Below, in pieces: positions 26,005 to 34,528 of a stretch of 64,000 nt of DNA. The translations under genes were made by a program, and so were the position numbers. Source of the DNA: Lysinibacillus sp. FSL W8-0992 (GTDB lineage Bacteria; Bacillota; Bacilli; Bacillales_A; Planococcaceae); the NCBI RefSeq assembly GCF_038008685.1, contig NZ_JBBOZQ010000001.1, forward strand, positions 2,852,001 to 2,916,000. The letters run 5' to 3'. Position 1 is the stretch's first letter. Every line of letters begins with the position of its first letter. The notes under the pieces were generated by a model. That model was not told the origin of the DNA, did not search any database, and saw nothing but the letters and a program-made list of their open reading frames with translations.

Positions 26005-26748
26005 ATGAAAATTTTTGATGCACATTTTCATATTATAGATTTTAATTACCCTATTACTGAAAACCAAGGATATGTTCCACCAAGTTATGTTGTAGAAGAT
26101 TATCAAAATGAAACAACAACCTATAATATTGTAGGTGGGGCGATAGTATCCGGCTCTTTCCAAGGTTTTGATCAAAATTACTTAATTGATGCTTTAGAGA
26201 AAATGGCCCCTACATTTTGTGGCGTAACACAATTACCATTTTCCGTAACTGATGATGAAATTATTGATTTGCAGAAAAAGGGTGTGCGCGCATTACGATT
26301 TAATGTGCAACGTGGCGGCTCCGAAGATTTAACTAAGCTTGATTACTTTGCAAGACGTGTTTATGATTTAGCTGGTTGGCATAGTGAATTATATATAGAT
26401 GCCAAAGAATTGCCAGAAATTGCACCAACAATTGAAGCATTACCGGCTATATCGATTGATCATTTAGGTTTATCCGAGGAAGGGTTACCTCATTTGTTAC
26501 AACTTGTTGAAAAGGGTGTACGGGTAAAGGCGACAGGTTTTGGTCGCGTGAGTCTTGATGTTGAGAATGCTTTGAAATCCATTTATGCTGTTAATCCAGA
26601 TGCTTTAATGTTCGGTACAGATTTGCCCTCAACTCGAGCAAAAAGACCCTTTGCGTATTCTGATATAGAATTGATCCAGCAATTATTTGATCCAGCAGCT
26701 GCGGAACAAATATTATATAAAAATGCGTTAGAGTGGTATTTTAAATAA
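26005..26748 (+). CDS. Amidohydrolase family protein (Amidohydro_2)
   Basis: ATG after AGGAGGCGG. The 247-residue TIM-barrel protein starts MKIFDAHFHIIDF with the metal-binding HxH pair. SIDHLGLSEEG supplies the next His, and FGTDLPSTR the conserved late Asp. Family knowledge: PF04909 enzymes are metal hydrolases or decarboxylases acting on lactones, amides or aromatic acids. RVKATGFGRVS is a typical strand-6 segment. Substrate unknown; no operon partners. Confidence 0.88.
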   Translation: MKIFDAHFHIIDFNYPITENQGYVPPSYVVEDYQNETTTYNIVGGAIVSGSFQGFDQNYLIDALEKMAPTFCGVTQLPFSVTDDEIIDLQKKGVRALRFNVQRGGSEDLTKLDYFARRVYDLAGWHSELYIDAKELPEIAPTIEALPAISIDHLGLSEEGLPHLLQLVEKGVRVKATGFGRVSLDVENALKSIYAVNPDALMFGTDLPSTRAKRPFAYSDIELIQQLFDPAAAEQILYKNALEWYFK

Positions 26749-26959
26749 TATAATTTAAATAACATATATGAAACACCTATTTTGCAATCTGTTGCTGGCA
26801 ATAATTTGAGCAAAGAAATGGAAATGCGAAGGGTGTTTTCTTGTTCCTTACAAGCTGTTGGACTGTTTTGTTGAAATAGCTGATATTATAAATATTCTAA
26901 ATTTAATTTTGCGATAATCGGAAGAGTGCGCTTTAATTTACAATAAAAGGGTGATGATT

Positions 26960-27520
26960 ATGAATTCCAATTTTAACTTTACTAACTTTCCAATGTTTGA
27001 AACAGAACGGTTTATTTTACGCCAAGCGCTAGAAAATGATTGTCATGATCTTTTTGATTTGTATTCAGATGAGCAAGTGACTAGATATACTCCGCTAACA
27101 CCATTTAAGTCTATTGATGATGCGAAGGATGAGTTGAATTGGTACGATACGATTTTACGAGAACAGACTGGTTTTAGATGGGTAATTGAAGATGCGGAGT
27201 CTAAAAAAGTAATTGGTACTTGTGGATTTTTGAATTATGAAAAAGAACATAATCGTATTGAAATTGGCTATGATTTACATCCTAGCTATTGGGGGAAGGG
27301 CGTAATGAAAGAGGCGTTAAGTTGTATTATTTCTTTTGCCTTTTTGACGATGAAAATTAATAAAATTGAAGCGAAAGTTGAACCAGAAAATCAATCATCA
27401 ATTAGATTGTTAGAAAAATTAAATTTTTCTAAAGAAGGTGTTTTAAGACAACATGAATTTGAGAATGGAAAATATGTTGACCTTGCGATTTTTTCTATAT
27501 TAAGAAGGGAATATGAGTAA
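26960..27520 (+). CDS. GNAT N-acetyltransferase, RimJ/RimL type
   Basis: ATG 26960 is chosen with AAAGGGTG upstream; two earlier in-frame starts lie inside that site. The 186-residue protein has FETERFILRQALENDCHDLF, the acetyl-CoA block YDLHPSYWGKGVMKEAL and KIEAKVEPENQSSIRLLEKL. It is clearly related to the product of 34529, with the same C-terminal order, indicating an old duplication. Confidence 0.92.
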   Translation: MNSNFNFTNFPMFETERFILRQALENDCHDLFDLYSDEQVTRYTPLTPFKSIDDAKDELNWYDTILREQTGFRWVIEDAESKKVIGTCGFLNYEKEHNRIEIGYDLHPSYWGKGVMKEALSCIISFAFLTMKINKIEAKVEPENQSSIRLLEKLNFSKEGVLRQHEFENGKYVDLAIFSILRREYE

Positions 27521-27675
27521 AATTCGGTTTAAAAATGTTTTCCTAGCATAAAACTGTTTTTTTATTTCTTAAATATTTCAAAAAAGTGAAACTTTCATAT
27601 TTTGGTAATATTACTTCGTATATAGAACAAATCTTTATAGTAACATTAGGTATATAAAAATGTGGGAGGTTTTAT

Positions 27676-28038
27676 ATGCCTGATTTAATGCTTGTACTTT
27701 TTTTATTTAACCTTTCTTTATTTTTTTTGCATGAAATGGATGCTATAAGGCGCTCTGAATGGCGATTGTTTATTGTACTAAAAGATATGGAAGATGCTAA
27801 GGCTTATAAAGTATTTACATTGATTCACCTATTTCTTTACGTAATTATCCTTTCCTTACTTTTCAGTGAGTATCAAACAATTACTTTTTGGGTCCTTGAT
27901 GCATTCTTTATCATTCATGGAATTTTGCACTTATTTTTTGAACGGCACCCTCGAAACGACTTTAAAAATTCGTTTTCAAGATCGATTATTTATTTTATGG
28001 GGATTCTTGCTATAATTCATTTATTATTTTTAATTTAG
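27676..28038 (+). CDS. Membrane protein, DUF6713-like
   Basis: The 120-residue protein has four hydrophobic segments and an early FFLHEMDAIRRSEWRLF motif; the HEMDA core resembles the HXXEE motif of the protein at 17496. A second His cluster occurs in IIHGILHLFFERHPRND. The two proteins may share a metal-site membrane fold. Function unknown. Terminator follows. Confidence 0.75.
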   Translation: MPDLMLVLFLFNLSLFFLHEMDAIRRSEWRLFIVLKDMEDAKAYKVFTLIHLFLYVIILSLLFSEYQTITFWVLDAFFIIHGILHLFFERHPRNDFKNSFSRSIIYFMGILAIIHLLFLI

Positions 28039-28040
28039 AT

Positions 28041-28076
28041 TTAAGTCATATCTAATAAGATGTGGCTTTTTTATCT
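28041..28076 (+). terminator. Rho-independent terminator
   Basis: AAGTCATATC / GATGTGGCTT stem with six-base loop and T6. Confidence 0.75.
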
Positions 28077-28125
28077 GGTCGTACATCTCCAAATTATGTA
28101 TATTTATGTAAAGGAGGAATAAAAA

Positions 28126-28758
28126 TTGAAGAAAAAATTAATAGTACCATTTTTATTATTGCTAGGTATGCTTCTAACAGCATGTAGTCAAGATAAGGAA
28201 AAAGAGGGTGGAGCTGAAAAAGAAGTTGCTGCTGTAAACTCAACTGAAAATACAGCGGATGGAGAGCCACTAAAAGTTGATAAAGGAGTTTTAAATGTTG
28301 AAGTAACAATACCAGGCACTTTTTTTGAAGGTCAAGATATAGAAAAAGTTATAGCTGAAGCGAAAAATGATGGAATCAAGGAAGTTATAAAAAATGAAGA
28401 TGGTTCTATTACTTATAAAATGTCTAAAGCAGAGCATAAAAAAATGATGAAGGAATTAGAAGAAGGGATTATTAAATCAGTAGAAGAAATTAAAACGAGT
28501 GAAGATTTTACCTCTATTAAAGATGTAAGTTATAATAAAACATTTTCAGAATTTACATTGTCAGTCAACAAAGAAGAATTTGAAAATAGCCTTGATACAA
28601 TTGCTTCTTTCGGACTCGCAATTACAGGTATGTATTATCAGTTATTTAATGGAGTAGATCCAGAAAAATATAAGGTGACAGTCATTTTCAAAGATGAATC
28701 GAATGGTGAAGTGATTAATACAATTGTTTATCCAGATGATTTAAACGAGAAAAATTAA
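28126..28758 (+). CDS. Putative lipoprotein (210 aa)
   Basis: TTG start with AAAGGAGG. The lipoprotein signal ends LLTAC with lipid Cys at about residue 20. A charged linker leads to a domain starting LNVEVTIPGTFFEGQDIEKV and ending KVTVIFKDESNGEVINTI. An internal helix region is Lys/Glu-rich (SKAEHKKMMKELEEGI). No ligand-binding family is recognised. It should be anchored outside the membrane. A strong terminator follows. Confidence 0.8.
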   Translation: MKKKLIVPFLLLLGMLLTACSQDKEKEGGAEKEVAAVNSTENTADGEPLKVDKGVLNVEVTIPGTFFEGQDIEKVIAEAKNDGIKEVIKNEDGSITYKMSKAEHKKMMKELEEGIIKSVEEIKTSEDFTSIKDVSYNKTFSEFTLSVNKEEFENSLDTIASFGLAITGMYYQLFNGVDPEKYKVTVIFKDESNGEVINTIVYPDDLNEKN

Positions 28759-28789
28759 TATATTGGTAAAGAATAACACTCCAAATATA

Positions 28790-28840
28790 AACCAGAATGA
28801 ATTCTACGTTTGTAGAATTATTCTGGTTTTATTTTGTTAA
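28790..28840 (+). terminator. Rho-independent terminator
   Basis: AACCAGAATgAATTCTAC / GTAGAATtATTCTGGTT stem with a three-base loop and T-rich tail; near-perfect over 17 pairs. Confidence 0.9.
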
Positions 28841-28877
28841 ACTAAATGCTTTTCTAATTACTGTAGAAAAGGACAGT

Positions 28878-29918
28878 TTAGTTTGAATTACAAATGGTTC
28901 CTGTTTTTATGCCAGTAGGTCCATTAAATCCTGGTATTGTATCAACTACCGTATTTGTTGCAATATCTATTACTGACACGGTATTGTCAGCCTGATTTGT
29001 AACATATGCAAATTTTCCATCTGGCAAGATTGTGACTTGGTCTGGAGATAAACCAACAGGGATTGTTGCAATGACTAGATTTGTAGCGGTACTTATGACT
29101 GATACAGTATTAATACCTTTATTTACAATGTAAATAAGTGTGCCATCAGGAGTTATTGCTGTTCCAACAGGCCCTGTTCCAACAGGGATTGTATCAACTA
29201 CAGTATTAGTCACGGCATTAATTACAGAAACAGTGCTACTATTTTCATTTGTGACATAAGCAAATTGACCATTAGGTGTGAAAACGATTGATCTAGGGCG
29301 AATTCCAACAGGTATTGTAGCAACTACAGTATTTGTAGTGGTATTAATAACTGAAACTGCATTCGAATTTTCATCTGCCACGTAGGCAAAAGCCCCATTT
29401 GGCGTGAACGCAATACCTTGAGGTTGAAGCCCTACTGGAATCGTCGCTGTTACAGTATTAGTCGCTGTATTTATGACAGATACAGTGTTTGATCCGTGAT
29501 TGGATACATATGCAAGTGCTCCATTTGGTGAAATCGCCACACCAAGCGGATTAACTCCAACCGGAATAGTAGCAACTACCATATTTGTTGCAGTATCAAA
29601 AACTGTTACATTATTTGAGAAGAGTGCAGGAACATAACCAAATTCGCCATTTGGTGAAATCGCGACTTCGAGAGGAGCACTTCCTACTGGAATGGAAGCG
29701 ACAATAGTATTAGTTGCTGTATCGATGACTGACACTCTATTATCGGGAGTTTCTAATTGACCAGCGTCTGTAACATATACGAGATAGTTACAGCTTGGTT
29801 GTACAGGTAAATATGGTGGTTTACAACTACAATTACAACAAAAACCGCAGCAGTGACAATGACAACTAGGATTTGTTTTAAACTTGAACTTTTTAAAATT
29901 ACTAGGTTCCTTTTCCAC
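28878..29918 (-). CDS. Seven-bladed YVTN beta-propeller surface protein
   Basis: The 346-residue protein has a Cys/His-rich head (residues 17-34, CHCHCCGFCCNCSC) followed by seven repeats of about 42 residues. Each has the pattern VSVIDTATNTVVATIPVG, then P.G.AFTPNG and FAYV.N. Seven repeats close one propeller. There is no signal peptide, so export by Sec is unlikely. The Cys-rich head recalls spore-coat proteins, suggesting assembly on the spore surface by disulfides (inference). Start follows AGGAGG. Confidence 0.9.
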   Translation of the reverse strand: MEKEPSNFKKFKFKTNPSCHCHCCGFCCNCSCKPPYLPVQPSCNYLVYVTDAGQLETPDNRVSVIDTATNTIVASIPVGSAPLEVAISPNGEFGYVPALFSNNVTVFDTATNMVVATIPVGVNPLGVAISPNGALAYVSNHGSNTVSVINTATNTVTATIPVGLQPQGIAFTPNGAFAYVADENSNAVSVINTTTNTVVATIPVGIRPRSIVFTPNGQFAYVTNENSSTVSVINAVTNTVVDTIPVGTGPVGTAITPDGTLIYIVNKGINTVSVISTATNLVIATIPVGLSPDQVTILPDGKFAYVTNQADNTVSVIDIATNTVVDTIPGFNGPTGIKTGTICNSN

Positions 29919-30119
29919 ACTGAACCTCCTTCTAATCGTATATGGTTAGAATATGTACAACTAAACTATATCCTTTGTATGTTGTCCTATACAAAATATT
30001 TCTTATATGTGGAAAGTCTGTATTTACTTATGTTTTTAAAATTGATTTATTTTTAAATCGTTAGGCGTTCAAGAGAAGATGGAGGGGATTTAAACTGAAT
30101 AGGAAGATGCTTAGAAAAA

Positions 30120-30641
30120 TTAGATTTTTTTGATGGTCATTTCCATTAAATAATTATTTTCATGATTAATTTTTTTCACCTTTGAAAATCCACATTTTTC
30201 ATAACATCGAATTGCTCTTTCATTCGATATTTCAGGGTCTAAAATTATGATTTCGACGTCAGTCGTTTTCAAAATAAAATCAATAAAATTACTAACCATT
30301 ATTGTCCCATAGCCTTTATTAAACAGATTAGGAATACCAATAAATTGGTCTATTCCATAAATCACTTGATTTTCGAGATAACCGAAATCTTTTTGCTCAT
30401 GTATTTGTATTGGATAATGTTGCATGTATCCTATAGGTAGATCGTCTAACTCAACAATAAAAGGAGAAACAGTGCTTTCACCACGTACTCTTGGTTCATA
30501 CTTTTTCCTCACTTCTTCAATTGTATAGGGTGAATTAATATCTCCATAAAATTCTAATACTTCTTTTGTACTTAACCAATGAGTCATTAAACGATAATCA
30601 TTAGCTGTCATTTTCCTAATGTTTATTTTGTTTGTAATCAA
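30120..30641 (-). CDS. GNAT acetyltransferase resembling AAC(6') enzymes
   Basis: TTG start with AAAGGAGG. The 173-residue protein shows the order of aminoglycoside 6'-N-acetyltransferases: WLSTKEVLEFYGD near residue 25, YGIDQFIGIPNLFNKGYGT with the acetyl-CoA loop, and IILDPEISNERAIRCYEKCG followed by FSKVKKI. These blocks are close to AAC(6')-Ie/Ib-type enzymes. Related IucB/RimJ-like members acetylate other amines, so drug modification is a possibility and not a conclusion. Confidence 0.85.
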   Translation of the reverse strand: MITNKINIRKMTANDYRLMTHWLSTKEVLEFYGDINSPYTIEEVRKKYEPRVRGESTVSPFIVELDDLPIGYMQHYPIQIHEQKDFGYLENQVIYGIDQFIGIPNLFNKGYGTIMVSNFIDFILKTTDVEIIILDPEISNERAIRCYEKCGFSKVKKINHENNYLMEMTIKKI

Positions 30642-30909
30642 GATTTGTTTCCTCCTTTAAATTTTTTATTAAAATTTAAGTATTATACTACGCAAATATA
30701 ACAACGTGGTAATGCTTGTAAGTCAAGGAACAAGTGAAAAGTTGATTTAAATTATAGGTTGAATTTTCCAAAATAGACAGTCAAAATGAAGATTAATACA
30801 TGATTGATTTTCTTTTTATTTTGGATACCTAATAATTATTATAGGACTGTCATTCATACAATAATTACTTTTATAAAGTTTTTAGCTTGGAGAAATAAGG
30901 GGGATGAAG

Positions 30910-31128
30910 ATGGAAAATGTGAATATTTATGAAATCATTGGCGTTTCGATTGATCCTATTTATGAGGCACTAAATCAGCTTAGTGAAAATGAAGAAATCC
31001 TTATCGGAAAATATACCATTCGAAAAACAGCTAAATTTTTCGAAATTGAAAATAAAAACTTGCATGAATGCTTCAAAGAAAAAGAAAATTGCTATCAATT
31101 TTTAAGCAATTTGCTCATGGCAAAATAA
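30910..31128 (+). CDS. Small hypothetical protein (72 aa)
   Basis: ATG 30910 has GGGGG six bases upstream; the ATG at 30904 is too close. The product is MENVNIYEIIGVSIDPIYEA followed by IGKYTIRKTAKFFEIENKNL and a short Cys-containing helix. It appears globular and acidic. It precedes the Kiwa-like pair by 120 bases but there is no sign of one transcript. Confidence 0.6.
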   Translation: MENVNIYEIIGVSIDPIYEALNQLSENEEILIGKYTIRKTAKFFEIENKNLHECFKEKENCYQFLSNLLMAK

Positions 31129-31248
31129 AAAAGCTACGGTTATGAGTATAGTGCTTTAAGGTAATAATATGATTGCATTCTAATTTACTGAAATAACCAA
31201 ATATTGTATAATTTTATTAATGATTTCATATAGTTAGGGGGATTATTA

Positions 31249-32166
31249 TTGGATATCGAGTTTATTAACAGCAAGATTTCAGAACACTTATTAAGTGGTG
31301 CATCTGAAGTAAGTTTGTTTTTAATTGAAAAGATTAAAACTCATGATGCTTTAGATTATTTTTCATTTAAACCATCTTTAAGTCGGTCTTTGCAATTAGA
31401 TATTGTAAAGGTTATCCAACCAACTATTGATAAATTAGTGGGAAAAGAGCAAGTTGAATTTAATGAAAATGGTCGACCAAATGGTGTCGTTGAATATTGT
31501 GAGCCTTCATATATAGGGATTACATATGATAATTTATTTAAAAGCTTACAAAAACCAGGTGAATTGCTGAATGAAGGTACCCAAAAAGATTTATACTGTA
31601 TAAAAATTGAAATAGAAATGGGGAAATTTGCTTATATTTTAAATCGTATTCCTCAACTTAAGAAGTTTACGAAAGGTCTATGGGGAACATTGGCGGACTC
31701 TACATTTAGAAAAGTCTCAGATTCATTTATAGGAATTGAACCTGGATTTGATTTACTTATTTTTGAAGACGAAGTGCTTGTAATTAATAATATAGCGATG
31801 CAAAGAATTTTCGATTTAAAAACAAAGTATGTTCAGAATACTAATTCTGTATTAACAGTCTTTGAAGAAACGAATAAGTTAGAAGGATTTGAACAGTTTA
31901 AAAATGATAGTATTGAGGATGGTAATATTGTAAAGAGAGTTTCAAGATTGATGACAAGGCCTGAAAGAATGACGAGGTTTGTTGACAATTTTGATAAAGT
32001 AGAAGAAATCATTATGGAATTTGACTTAAATATCGAATTAAACGAAGAAAAAACGAAAATAAAATATACTGATAAAAAACAATTAAACGATATAGTCAAG
32101 TTACTTAACGACGCTTATTATAAAACTGTATTAACAGGAGAAAGAGGAAGCGATGACCTAAGGTAA
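31249..32166 (+). CDS. DUF4868 protein, KwaB-like anti-phage component
   Basis: TTG start with a GGGGG site. The 305-residue protein matches the DUF4868 layout: an N-terminal alpha/beta half, then AYILNRIPQLKKFTKGLWGT, the core GFDLLIFEDEVLVINNIAMQ with RIFDLKTKYV, and a helical C-terminus. The D-x-x-I-x-x-D-x-V-x-I-x-N core is what I recognise. In the defence system Kiwa, KwaB is the cytoplasmic DUF4868 partner of membrane KwaA. Here the membrane gene follows 22 bases downstream, the reverse of the usual order. Family call is from memory of motifs, not a search. Confidence 0.65.
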   Translation: MDIEFINSKISEHLLSGASEVSLFLIEKIKTHDALDYFSFKPSLSRSLQLDIVKVIQPTIDKLVGKEQVEFNENGRPNGVVEYCEPSYIGITYDNLFKSLQKPGELLNEGTQKDLYCIKIEIEMGKFAYILNRIPQLKKFTKGLWGTLADSTFRKVSDSFIGIEPGFDLLIFEDEVLVINNIAMQRIFDLKTKYVQNTNSVLTVFEETNKLEGFEQFKNDSIEDGNIVKRVSRLMTRPERMTRFVDNFDKVEEIIMEFDLNIELNEEKTKIKYTDKKQLNDIVKLLNDAYYKTVLTGERGSDDLR

Positions 32167-32188
32167 TTTAAGAAAGGGTGGGGGAAAA

Positions 32189-32734
32189 TTGACAAATCTT
32201 TTTAAATTGTTTTTATTCATATCGTCCTACTCTCCATTGTATTTAATTGTAGCTCTTTCAATATACCCTTATGATCGTTTTAGCATCAATTCAATTATTC
32301 AAGATAAAGTAACGCTTACAGTGTATATTATTTTAATCGTATTATTTATCCTTTCATTTTTACCTATTTTGTATATAAAGAAATGTGAATTAAACAGCAC
32401 AATTGTAGGTGAGCGTGTATCGAGAAAAAATGAAGAAATTTTAAGTTACTTAGTGACATATATAGTACCTTTATTGGCAATCGACATCACAGAAAAAAGT
32501 ACATTGGTTACAAACGGAATATTGTTTATGTTAATTGGCTATTTATATGTTAAGTCTAATTTAATACATGTTAATATAACGTTTTTACTGTTTGGATGGA
32601 ATACCTATGAGGATGAGCTTGGCCGAGTCTTAATTTCGAAGGAGAATCCAGACTATTTTAATAGAATGAAAATTAGTGGACACAATTTACATGTTAGAAA
32701 ATTGGCAAACAATATTTATTTGCATAGAGCCTAA
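32189..32734 (+). CDS. Four-helix membrane protein, KwaA-like
   Basis: TTG start with GGGTGGGGG. Hydrophobic segments lie at about residues 5-25, 42-68, 85-105 and 112-135. The block ILSYLVTYIVPLLAIDITEK is followed by LIHVNITFLLFGWNTYEDEL, which has the shape of the KwaA segment ending in N-x-x-hydrophobic-GW/Y-x-x-Y-E. The C-terminal 45 residues are cytoplasmic. KwaA forms a membrane sensor that holds KwaB. Length (181) is slightly below typical. A terminator ends the two-gene unit. Confidence 0.6.
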   Translation: MTNLFKLFLFISSYSPLYLIVALSIYPYDRFSINSIIQDKVTLTVYIILIVLFILSFLPILYIKKCELNSTIVGERVSRKNEEILSYLVTYIVPLLAIDITEKSTLVTNGILFMLIGYLYVKSNLIHVNITFLLFGWNTYEDELGRVLISKENPDYFNRMKISGHNLHVRKLANNIYLHRA

Positions 32735-32755
32735 TTTCTGAAACAAACCTTTATA

Positions 32756-32795
32756 AAACGCCTATTGCTGCACTGCAAAAGGCGGTTTTTTATTA
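32756..32795 (+). terminator. Terminator of the Kiwa-like pair
   Basis: AAACGCC / GGCGGTTT stem with inner TTGC / GCAA pairing and T6. Confidence 0.8.
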
Positions 32796-32852
32796 TTCAA
32801 CGAGGTAAAGAACAGAAAGCTGCCACTGGAGAGCAAATAAAATAGAAACTCA

Positions 32853-32883
32853 GAAAAAGCCACCCCATTTAAATGAAGTGGCT
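32853..32883 (-). terminator. Minus-strand terminator-type hairpin, no gene upstream
   Basis: AGCCAC / GTGGCT outer stem with CATTTAAATG inside and T5 on the minus strand. The region 32884-33170 has no minus-strand gene, so an unannotated short transcript is possible. Confidence 0.4.
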
Positions 32884-33170
32884 GATTTTGTATAGTTGTT
32901 TGGATTTATTTATTAATTATTGTTGTGATTGAAATAATTGATCATTTATAAAAGCTTTTAAGAAAAATAGTTTATTTTCATTGGGCTCTCTATTATTTTC
33001 AGCCATAAAGCATTTTCTAGGGAAGAGGAATTAGGACAGTACATACAGAAAAAGAGGGAATAGGTAGATTTCTCTAAATCGGACGGTATAGGAAATTATT
33101 TTATTGAAAAAAAGAGATGAAAGTATAGATTTCTTAAAAAAGGAAATTGTATTAACTGGAGGTGATGATG

Positions 33171-33329
33171 ATGACGAAAGATAAGAGAAATAAAAAGGAT
33201 GTAGAAAGAGAAGAATTTGGAAATGATTTAAGTCCAGATGATTTAGATGTTCGTGAAGATAATGATCTTACAAAAGAACAATTTAAGAATGCGAATGAGA
33301 AGAATGAAAAACAAGAAGAAAATCAGTAA
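33171..33329 (+). CDS. Small hydrophilic protein (52 aa)
   Basis: Three in-frame ATGs occur at 33165, 33168 and 33171; spacing from GGAGG favours the last. The product is MTKDKRNKKDVEREEFGNDL, then DVREDNDLTKEQFKNANEK, almost without hydrophobic residues, so probably disordered. Such short Lys/Glu/Asn-rich proteins are common in spore formers. Its terminator is split by an IS-derived insertion. Confidence 0.7.
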   Translation: MTKDKRNKKDVEREEFGNDLSPDDLDVREDNDLTKEQFKNANEKNEKQEENQ

Positions 33330-33339
33330 ATACTAAATG

Positions 33340-33506
33340 AATAAAACCCCAGGTATTGAGGTGACCCCTAAAAGTTAGACACGGTTATTTCAGTTAGGCA
33401 GTATGAGTAAACTGAGTTCGGTATTGTACTGGACTAAAAACTGCACCTCCAATTGTTAGATGTGTCTAACAATGGGGGTGCAGTTCAGTAGTACTGGGGT
33501 TTTATT
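33340..33506 (+). terminator. Terminator interrupted by an IS-derived element
   Basis: AATAAAACCCCAG (33340-33352) and CTGGGGTTTTATT (33494-33506) are perfect complements over 13 pairs but are 141 bases apart. The intervening DNA is mostly the IS3-end derivative at 33362-33487. Before insertion these arms would have made a normal terminator for the small gene upstream. Confidence 0.65.
33362..33487 (-). mobile_element. MITE-like internally deleted IS3-family element
   Basis: One end reads TGACCCCTAAAAGTTAGACA; the other, inverted, reads TGAACTGCACCCCCATTG followed by TTAGACA. Both are IS3/IS150-type termini. No transposase is left. The second end carries the palindrome TTGTTAGA-tgtg-TCTAACAA that in these elements sits upstream of orfA. 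About 126 bp in total. Confidence 0.6.
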
Positions 33507-33570
33507 GTCGCTTATAAATTATTTTTGATTTAATTATAGATTCTATTTGCTGTTCTATATATTGAATTGT

Positions 33571-33598
33571 AAAAAGAGCATCAAATCTGATGCTCTAA
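33571..33598 (-). terminator. Terminator of the DUF3888 gene
   Basis: AGAGCATCA / TGATGCTCT stem, four-base loop, T5 on the minus strand. Confidence 0.85.
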
Positions 33599-33648
33599 TA
33601 TCAATGTTCTTAGCCATTATTTATTAATTAACGGGAAATTGCTCAGAG

Positions 33649-34083
33649 TTAATTCGTGTGTTCAGATAACTTTATAAATTCCTCTGGGGTAATGTGTTTT
33701 ACCTTATAAGATATTACTGCTTTATCTGAAATCACTTTATGTTTTGTTGCAGCTTCACCAGGGGGGATTCGAAAAGTAATGTTAATTAGTTTATACGGAG
33801 GATTATGTGCATTTTCAAAAGTAATAACTCTTAAAGTAACGTCATAAAAGTCATTTTGTCTATTTCTTTCAATTTTTTCGATTCTTCCAGCAGTAAATAA
33901 TTCATTATCACCGTATGAAGTCATTGTTTCAAGTATTGATTGGCCTAATTCGCGCAAAAAGGCTAATTCTATTACACTCGGGGGTTTATCTTGAGGGAAA
34001 TATTCTGTATCGGATTCAGCAAAAGCATAATTAGTGACTAAGAAACACATTAATACTAACGAAATGATTATTCTTTTTCTCAT
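33649..34083 (-). CDS. Secreted DUF3888-domain protein
   Basis: ATG 34083 is used, seven bases after AAAGGA; TTG 34089 is too near. A signal peptide (MRKRIIISLVLMCFLVTNYA, cut near AFA-E) precedes a 120-residue domain with SVIELAFLRELGQSILETM, GRIEKIERNRQNDFYDVTLR and a PPYKLINITFRI strand. These match the small exported DUF3888 family of bacilli. Function unknown. Confidence 0.8.
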   Translation of the reverse strand: MRKRIIISLVLMCFLVTNYAFAESDTEYFPQDKPPSVIELAFLRELGQSILETMTSYGDNELFTAGRIEKIERNRQNDFYDVTLRVITFENAHNPPYKLINITFRIPPGEAATKHKVISDKAVISYKVKHITPEEFIKLSEHTN

Positions 34084-34490
34084 ATTCAATTCCTTTCTGC
34101 ATTTGCCCTTGTTATTTGCAGATTAAAGAAGTTTTATGTATAGGAATTTTAAGCAAATAAAACAACGTGTTAATGATGGAGCATAATTGACCAATTCGGA
34201 TATCTTTTTATATTTGATGTTTGCTATAGCTGTTCGAAAATCAATACCTTTGACAATTTTTGATGAGGTCTAACTCATTAGCATGAGGGCAAATGATATT
34301 AATTTAGTTGATAATTACCCCTATTTATTGTTTATTTTGATATAATTACCATTATGTAAATGAATCCTTATAGAAAAGCAAAATGAAATATAAAAATTTA
34401 CACGAATGTGTTTGTCGAGAAGAATCAAAAAGGAAGCGGCTAAAATGTTTATACGGTGCGATCTAATTAATATGTCTGAAACAAAAGAAT
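34084..34490. other. Intergenic region, nothing confident seen
   Basis: About 400 AT-rich bases between two minus-strand genes. No remnant, repeat or RNA structure was recognised apart from the terminator at its right end. Confidence 0.4.
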
Positions 34491-34517
34491 GCCTATATCT
34501 TAATGATTGATATAGGC
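34491..34517 (-). terminator. Terminator of acetyltransferase gene
   Basis: GCCTATATC / GATATAGGC stem, nine-base loop, T-rich minus-strand tail. Confidence 0.65.
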
Positions 34518-34528
34518 GAAGTTTAAAA

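Noticed and set aside
33649-34083. DUF3888 gene as a toxin or immunity partner
   Set aside because: It is a lone exported protein with its own terminator and no partner gene.
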